A stretch of DNA of 64,000 nt. Source: Isoetes taiwanensis. Taxonomy: Eukaryota > Streptophyta > Lycopodiopsida > Isoetales > Isoetaceae. A program made the translations under genes and the position numbers. The DNA is taken from positions 1 to 64,000 of the forward strand of contig JAJEKV010000039.1 of the NCBI GenBank assembly GCA_021234155.1. Reading direction: 5' to 3'. The notes below the pieces were generated by a model. It was not told the DNA's origin. It did not search any database and saw only the letters and a list, made by a program, of their open reading frames with translations. Shown piece after piece: positions 57,616 to 64,000 of this stretch (positions are counted from its first letter, which is position 1; the number at the start of each line of letters is the position of its first letter).

Positions 57616-58555
57616 CAAGCTCAATGAACCTATTCAAACCGCAACACACCTCATACCAGAGATAGAACTAACATTGGAACACCACTCCCTCCGTACAAAA
57701 ATGACCAAAACTAAATAGTTGATGCCTCCCAAGTACTTAATGGGTACAAGTGCAAACTACGCAATCACCTACAAAATCCATTATCGTTGCTATAGGAGCC
57801 CCACTTACTGCACTAGTATTACTACCAAAAAATTTATTCTCAGTAGTTTTTTATCATTATTGTCAAATAATTGACCACATACATGGGGGGTACTCGTACC
57901 ACCACCAAGTGTGCAATTAAGACTAGGGTTTGAACCCCGGGCCATGTAACCTTGGGGAATGCAACCAAGGTTGGTTACCATGATATAACAAAAATAGTAT
58001 AAAGCACAGCTAAGAATCACATATATGGAGAGACTTGCGCCAAACTTACACCTCCACCATGGAAAAATTACAAATGGGTATTAAATATACTTAAATCGCT
58101 TTCCCATGCATGCATATTAGTCCATCCGATACATTGGGGACTCATACCTGCCACCATCTATTGTAAACAATCATAGCGTCTGAACAATCATGCGGGCTTG
58201 GTTCCTAGATAATAATGAGAAAAAAACAATAAAACTACAACCTAAAAAACCTTTTGATTTGAGAACACGTGGGATTTAAACCTATTGCATTATTGCCCCG
58301 TGTTCTCTGCCCAAAGGATAGCTGGGTGCTACGATCGATGATTGTGGGATTCTGACTTTTAAATTCCTCCCTTAATCAATAATCAATTTTTCCCACTTTA
58401 GATTCAAACTTAAAAGTTCCACAAGTCTTAATGCTTCAAAGGACCAATCAAATTCAACAAGAATATGGTTCAAGTTGTGTTCAACAACAATATGGTTATT
58501 GTATGACGAATCTGCATCATCTGTGCTAATCTACCCATGGTGGGGCCATTGCTTA
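57616..58555. other. No gene recognised
   Basis: Non-repetitive AT-rich DNA with open frames under 75 codons. No missing N-terminal thioredoxin reductase sequence was found here. Confidence 0.5.
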
Positions 58556-58556
58556 G

Positions 58557-58720
58557 TCATCATGTCCATATCATCTATATGTTACCATGTCGCCCAATCA
58601 TTGCCACACCACCCCATGAATGACCAAGGATGTACTTCATTCTTCGTTGGCCTTGCTTAGTTGGCATGACATGTCACCTACTTGGAGTGCCACATCATCA
58701 TATTCCATGTCAACTTTTGT
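58557..58720 (+). repeat. Diverged copy of the Foldback subterminal region
   Basis: ATGTCCATATCATCTAxATGTTACCATGTCGCCCAA and GGCCTTGCTTAGTTGGCATG...CATGTCACCTACTTGGAGTGCC match in order the stretch 31312-31456 (CATGTCACC-CATC, CCATGTCACCCAAAATTTGCC, CTTGGCATGCCATGTCACCACTTGGAGTGCC). No 19-bp array follows. Confidence 0.7.
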
Positions 58721-58963
58721 AAATTTCTATTTCCCCACTTACCTTGTAGAAATTGCAAAATGACACTTTGTCGAATCATCATGCCAGTTTTGCCATGTCA
58801 TCACCATAATTTGGAAACTCATTGGCACACGTCACATTTTTACAACTATTTCTCATAGTAGTTGCATTTGCCTTGAATTTTTTTTGAAAAGTCCACAAAG
58901 GCCTTTGGGATTTGGCTGTATCTTAATTCATTTCCTTTGAGTACTATAAGTCAAGTACTATAA

Positions 58964-59111
58964 GGGTGCATCCCCATAAGGAAAGAGCTGGATTTTCTAG
59001 ACTCGTCAACACAACTCCGATGCGTTGAAGATAATGGGAATGCTAAATTTCTGGCTGGATTTGGCATGTGGCAAAGTCGGGCCGGGATAACGGCCTAATG
59101 GGGATGCACCC
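58964..59111. mobile_element. Tourist-like MITE (148 bp)
   Basis: Terminal inverted repeats GGGTGCATCCCCATAAGG (58964-58981) and CCTAATGGGGATGCACCC (59094-59111) match with one mismatch in 18. Both sides carry TAA (58961-58963 and 59112-59114), the 3-bp target duplication of PIF/Harbinger elements. It has no coding capacity, so it is a non-autonomous copy. Confidence 0.85.
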
Positions 59112-59453
59112 TAAGCACCTAAAGTCTAGGTATAAGTATATCCAAAACTCAAAGCATATCTATCTATTGTTTAAATTTGGTTTTCCCGGCAAGTGGGAAA
59201 CTTTTTAGAATTTTTTTCCAGGTTGATTTTCCAAGGTTTTAAAGGTTTTCTCCACCGGGAAAGTTTGCCGATATTCCAAAAATCGGGAAAGAGTCATTGG
59301 CATTGCTAAGATTTGTGGTTTTGGGTTTTCATGGATATGACGGCATGGATTTTGATAAGGTATGAGACGCGTGTAATAGGAGTTTGTGTTCTGATCATCT
59401 CTGTGCCATTCCGGTTGGATTTTTTTAGACCCATCTCATCTCGGAGCAGAGAC

Positions 59454-59927
59454 GTCTTCTGTGCAGGTATATTCATCCGAGGAAGAATACGAGGTAAAGC
59501 TTTTCCTAAATTTCCCCTGTTTCTTTGAACTTTGTATTTGCCCTGTGTTGCATTGTCTCGACACATTTCAGTTTTGCAGGCGGAAAAGAAAGACGAGCAA
59601 TTTGTTAAAGCGATAGGAAGTGAAGCTCACCATCGGATTGAGGTTGTGGAAGAGCTAATCAAGGATGTCACAGGTCATAAGAAGAGCACAGATGAAGCTT
59701 TTGCCGAGCTTGCCGCTCCAGAATTTGATCCGGTGGTGCCAGATGTCGAGAATGCTGAAAAAACTGCCGCAGAAAGGGCAATTCAGCAGCTTGAAATGGA
59801 AGTAGAGAACGAAATATTGATTTCTGCTTCAAGAAACAGAAACAGGGAAGGAAGACAAAATGGAGAAAGAAGAGAAGGCACGACATCATGGCTTTTTTGT
59901 ATGAATTCCGGCATGGATAGGACGTAG
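59454..59927 (+). CDS. Unrecognised exon pair (acidic, helical)
   Basis: An exon-like VYSSEEEYE is bounded by TGTGCAG/G and GAG/GTAAAG. After TTTTGCAG a frame from about 59580 reads EKKDEQFVKAIGSEAHHRIEVVEELIKDVTGHKKS and PEFDPVVPDVENAEKTAAERAIQQLEMEVENEI. It is rich in Glu/Lys/Ala and probably helical. No family recognised and no start Met identified; it may be a partial gene. Confidence 0.35.
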
Positions 59928-60859
59928 GACAGAAATAGGAGTCTTCCTTCTGTGTGCCTCAGGATCCTATGGTTGTTTCAGGTTTTCCTCTTGAATTATT
60001 TGTCTTCTTTTTAACTTCGATTTTCTTAGGATTGAAAAAGTCGGGCTCTGAATATTTTAGGGAATACGTACGGAGCATATATGTCTGCCTATGCCATGCC
60101 ATGATTGCTCATGGCATTTTCTGGGTGTTCTAATAGATTATATATTTAGCCCTAGCAGATCATGTATTAGCTGAGCTCTATATATCACATGTATTTTTTG
60201 TTGTGCTTTCTCAATCCTTTGCTTTATGCAAATGCTTTCATGTTGAATGGATCTCAATAGATAGCATTTCGCTATTCTCACCTCTCTTGATCTTTAATCA
60301 TTTGTATTTTAACTTAGAGACTGCAGTGCATTATATGGTGACTCTTTTTCCAGTTACCTACATGTGGAGCAGATCATCTAGCCCTGGTACTTGGTCTGCT
60401 ACATTATCAGAATTCAATCAAGTATTGTGGAAGGATTATTTGTGATATGCTATCTTTGGTTTGACAAGAAGACATCAAAGCACATTTACTTCTATTTATT
60501 CTCTTGCTCAACAGATCAAAATGTGACATTGTCTGAGGTAAGCCCTGGGTTCTTTTGTGAAGAGACCTGTTTATTTAATCGTATTCTCTTTTGTCTTAGG
60601 TATACAGTGTGTGTTGTTTGTTCAATAGACCTACATGCTATTTTATATTGCTTGCATATGACCAAGCTCATATTGTATCTTATTCACATGTTTTATCAGT
60701 TGTCTAAGAAATATTATGCATGCATATATGTTCTGCTTCACATTGTTATTTTTAATCCATGAACTAGACAGATTCTTACTAAAGCTTTATATATAGTAAT
60801 GTCCCATTGAAATGTGTGCATTTTAGCAAGCTTAATTAGTGCGTTAGCTAAATATTTCT

Positions 60860-61446
60860 CTTGCAGAGAATATGAGGGCAACACTGCATCTCTTATGTTC
60901 TGGTATAAACATTACTCCATTGGAGTTGGCGTCAAGTTGAAGGCATATCCAGCTAACTCGGGCAAATTAAGACAGGTGGGAAATATGTTCACAAAGATGG
61001 TTAGTGTAATTTCTAGCATTGTATATATTTAAACAATAGATAGCGAAATACGGTCATTGCCCACTAGCTTTACGTAATAGCCATAAAATGGCACATGAAG
61101 TTGCAGTAAAATGGACAATTAATGTTGTTACTATACACCAACACTGAGCATAGTTTCACAACTTCAGTGGCCTTTGCCGAACTCCAGCATTTTAGATCTC
61201 TTATATATAGTTTAATCTATGATATTGGAGTGTAGGAAGGGCATGCTCAAGCCAACTGCCTGTGGCAATTACTTACTTTATACCCATGCTTATGTAAAAG
61301 GATCTTATGGAATGGCTTATTCCAGACTTCTTCCAGATTGTTTTGGCAGGTCCTACATGCAATACAAAGTAGTTCATTTGTTGGATTTTCGAGATAGATT
61401 GGATAATGATTTAGAAGCTTACGGAATGAGAAGTGTTGGAGCTTAA
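60860..61446 (+). other. Weak coding-like segments of unknown nature
   Basis: 60866-60975 (REYEGNTASLMFWYKHYSI, VGVKLKAYPANSGKLRQ before GTGGGA) and 61229-61446 (LKPTACGNYLLYTHAYVKG, MAYSRLLPDCFGRSYMQYK) have a non-random look but no recognisable domain. Confidence 0.25.
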
Positions 61447-62290
61447 TGTAAGGCCAAACACTGATTTAGAAGCTTGCAGAACAGGAAGTGCTGTATCTCA
61501 CTGTAAGGCTGGATAATGATCTTGCAGAATAGAAAGTGTTGGAATGAGTTCTCCATATTGCATAAAGAAGGCACTTTGAAATAAGGTATCTAGGTTATAA
61601 ATGTAGATAATCTGCTAACCTTTTTGTTCACGCACAACTCATTGCTCACTAGCAAGTAAGTGTAGAGACCTTGAAATATGGTGAGTAGGTTATAAATGTA
61701 GAAGGCCTGCAAACAATTTTCTTCATTCACAACTCATTGTTCACTTTCATAAGTGTGTGAAGGTTTAAGGCTTCAGCTTTTTGCAATAAAAAGAATGGAA
61801 ACTAGGCATTATATGATGTGATTTCCTTCAAGGTTTGCAGTTTCAACAAGTCATGGACTAGGTTTTTACATGGGGACATGCGCATCTGTGAAGCTTAACA
61901 TTTGAGGATTTGTTCTTGGAGCCATCATTGAGTTCCAAATAATGTAAGTAATGTCTGATTTAAATCCTACTTTAGAAAGAACACCAAAATTACTAGGAAG
62001 GTTATTGGGTTGTTGTTTACCATTATTTGTGCCATAGTCACGCTGTTAGCATTAAACGACGAGTTTTTCTTTGATCTTTCTACAGAATAGATTAGTAGCG
62101 CAAGAGTTGTGTCACTTGCTTCAAACTCTGTATCTGCATGCCTGGGCATATGGAGGGTGGCTTGAGAGGAGCTGCTGAATAACCAGGTTTGAGGCAGATC
62201 AGTAGGACAAGAGTTTTATCATTTCCTTCCAATCTGCATCTGCATGCCTGTGCATATGGACAACACCGCTGAATAACCAGGTTTGAGGTT
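61380..62290. repeat. Series of diverged local tandem duplications
   Basis: Three adjacent duplications: GGATAATGATxxxGAAGCTTxCxGAA-(A/T)xGAAGTGxTG, ~60 bp, three copies at 61400-61540; TAGGTTATAAATGTAGA...CACAACTCATTG, ~95 bp, two copies at 61588-61760; and GTAGCGCAAGAGTT...TGCATGCCTG(G/T)GCATATGGA, ~107 bp, two copies at 62095-62265. Confidence 0.75.
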
Positions 62291-62299
62291 TCTAACTCT

Positions 62300-64000
62300 T
62301 ATCTCATTTCTATGTATATAGGGATTTCCATCTCATGGGCAAGACATGGAGAAATGGATCTGGAAGCTTCCTTGCCCCAGTTTTGAGGTTTGTGTTATAT
62401 CCTGCCATGTCAAATTTAAAAGTAGTTAAATGGTATACCTAATGGAAAATCAGTTTTTATTTTCCATGAAAATCGCATCCCAATTAGCATCGATGTGGAA
62501 GATGGAGATCATGCCTTGAATTCTGAATTCGATGTTGAGTCTGGTGTTAGCAACATAGATTCAACATAGATTCTGGTAGGCAATTCAATGAAAGACATAT
62601 TCCTGCACCCTATATACATTAAGGTACAAATTGTTCCTTTTCTGTATTACTATTCATGTCCAAGAGCAAATTGTTATTTTTCTATCTTACGATCTTATGA
62701 CACTTAAGAGGTTGGCATAATTGTCTGCAAGATATATCCCTATTAACTGTCAGGCTATACTCATTAGCACCGTTGTATGACCAATGTCAGATGAGGTTGT
62801 ACAATGGCAGAGAAGTAACATATTTTTCGATTGTCACAGGTGGTGTCCTAAGCATGGTGGTTGAGTCACTTGAAGAACTTTGCTGCTGAGACTCATGGCA
62901 AGAGGCCAGTAACTCGAAAAAATAACAGGATGACCAATCATTGTATTTTTTATACTCTTCTCCCATCATAGGTTATCTAAGCTTTACAAAGTTTTTTCCA
63001 CTTGACTCTACTGAACATCGTACATAGTTTGAAAAAGAAATTATGATAGATTTCAGTATAAAACAAAGACGCATTAAAGTGGAGTGGATAGCCCTTCCAA
63101 TGCAACTTTTTCAAAAACTTTTCCTACTTAAATTTAATGTAGGACATGGACACTTTGAATAATTATGGATCTACAACTAACATAGTATACAATTGCAATA
63201 AATCTAATACAACCTAGCCACATACTTTCCATGAAGTTTGTGTCTTTACTCATTCATTACATAAATCTTTATATCTCAAACACAGATTTACATTTGCTCC
63301 TCCAAATACGAATCCGATGACATGATTTCAGTGTTTTCTAAAGCTCGAGAATGCTATGGAGTGCCATCTTTAAAAGCAGGTTCATCAGTTAGAGCTGATA
63401 GTGCTGATGTAATCTATGTAAATATATAACGCCTATTATCCATAACACCCAGACTACTTTTTCTTTTGCCAATTTATTAATTAGGCATTATACTTTAATG
63501 TTGGTATGAATGACGTACCTATGACAAAGCAATAGTTTTGTTCCATGATAAAAATAGAATGGTTCCATGATAAAAATAGAATGGGAATGGTTTATGATGT
63601 TTCTGGACTTATCTCAAGCTAATCATAGCTAATAATGTTCCAACGTATCTTTTATAGATTTACTATATTGATGCATCAATACAAGACGCATTACACATTG
63701 AGAGCTCAAACGAAACTCAAACCAAAAAATTATTATCTGTAGGCTACTCTAAAAAGGCACCGCATACGTATATGGATAAGAAACTAATAGACATGTTATA
63801 GCTAATTGATGTTTCCAGCACACAATGAACAAAATACAACAGGTTTGTCCTTTGTTATTAAAATGATGGATTTGTGTATATAATTGAGGCTACGCTCTAG
63901 GGTGTCTTCTTGACATTTCTATTTACTTTATATGAGCTAGGTGTCTCCTTGGCATTTTTGTAGTTTATATAATTATGCATTTCACATCATATTACCTTCA
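62300..64000. other. AT-rich DNA, no gene recognised
   Basis: Only short frames. A 43-codon frame near 63300-63425 (KYESDDMISVFSKARECYGV) is the longest non-repetitive piece, and CCATGATAAAAATAGAATGG is duplicated at 63543 and 63564. Confidence 0.5.

Noticed and set aside
57313-57624. ORF with FYSIL repeats
   Set aside because: Translation of the TAGAA microsatellite; the non-repeat end is the thioredoxin reductase fragment in a shifted frame.

Overview
The window looks like nuclear DNA of a land plant with a repeat-rich genome. It has GT-AG introns, a chromodomain-type Ty3/gypsy retrotransposon primed by initiator-Met tRNA, plant-type L1 LINE pieces, a plant-like NADPH-thioredoxin reductase fragment and long satellite arrays. 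The RNase H-like transposase families and the overall mix remind me of seed-free plants (fern, lycophyte or bryophyte), but that is inference. No rRNA, tRNA or CRISPR was seen, and almost everything is accessory DNA.

Layout. 1-1.3 kb is an unassigned flank. 1.34-14.5 kb is one LTR retrotransposon on the minus strand (two ~1.56 kb LTRs, PBS, PPT, broken protease/RT/RNase H/integrase/chromodomain). 15.0-24.0 kb holds a convergent pair of broken genes: a plus-strand Ulp1-like protease plus FCP1/HAD-phosphatase-like gene, and a minus-strand RNase H-like transposase-type gene, separated by a perfect TGTACA-rich inverted repeat. 24.2-26.8 kb has an L1 scrap and three ABRE/G-box motifs. 26.8-32.9 kb is a large Foldback-like structure: a 19-bp minisatellite in opposite orientations flanks a nearly gap-free 1.6 kb palindrome centred at 30,095/30,096. 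33-36 kb holds a (TC)n array, an A-rich tandem repeat and an L1 remnant.

36.1-46.0 kb is the most unusual part. An intact three-exon minus-strand gene (980 codons in my model) fuses a ParB-like domain to a beta-class amino-methyltransferase-like domain. A divergent plus-strand SWIM zinc-finger gene lies next to it across a ~1.4 kb spacer carrying three copies of a GC-rich palindrome. A second, broken ParB-like gene of the same architecture lies at 43-46 kb. GGCGCC-core palindromes cluster in and around these genes (39.3-40.0, 44.6-44.7, 46.5-47.3, 48.6-48.95 kb). A ParB-plus-DNA-methyltransferase fusion is a typical phage/bacterial arrangement; in a spliced plant gene it is the best candidate here for an undescribed system.

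48.99-52.3 kb is a broken plus-strand gene with a DUF7869-type (GQNKN...GHTHxDID) transposase-like core. 52.8-56.5 kb holds minisatellites, an L1 fragment with a UAAUG stop-start overlap, and degenerate tandem repeats. 56.9-57.5 kb is an NTRA/NTRB-like thioredoxin reductase pseudogene cut by 27 perfect TAGAA units. 58.5-59.1 kb holds a diverged copy of the Foldback subterminal region and a 148-bp Tourist-like MITE. 59.4-64 kb has exon-like ORFs I do not recognise and diverged tandem duplications.

All calls rest on reading motifs by eye; no alignment or database search was run.
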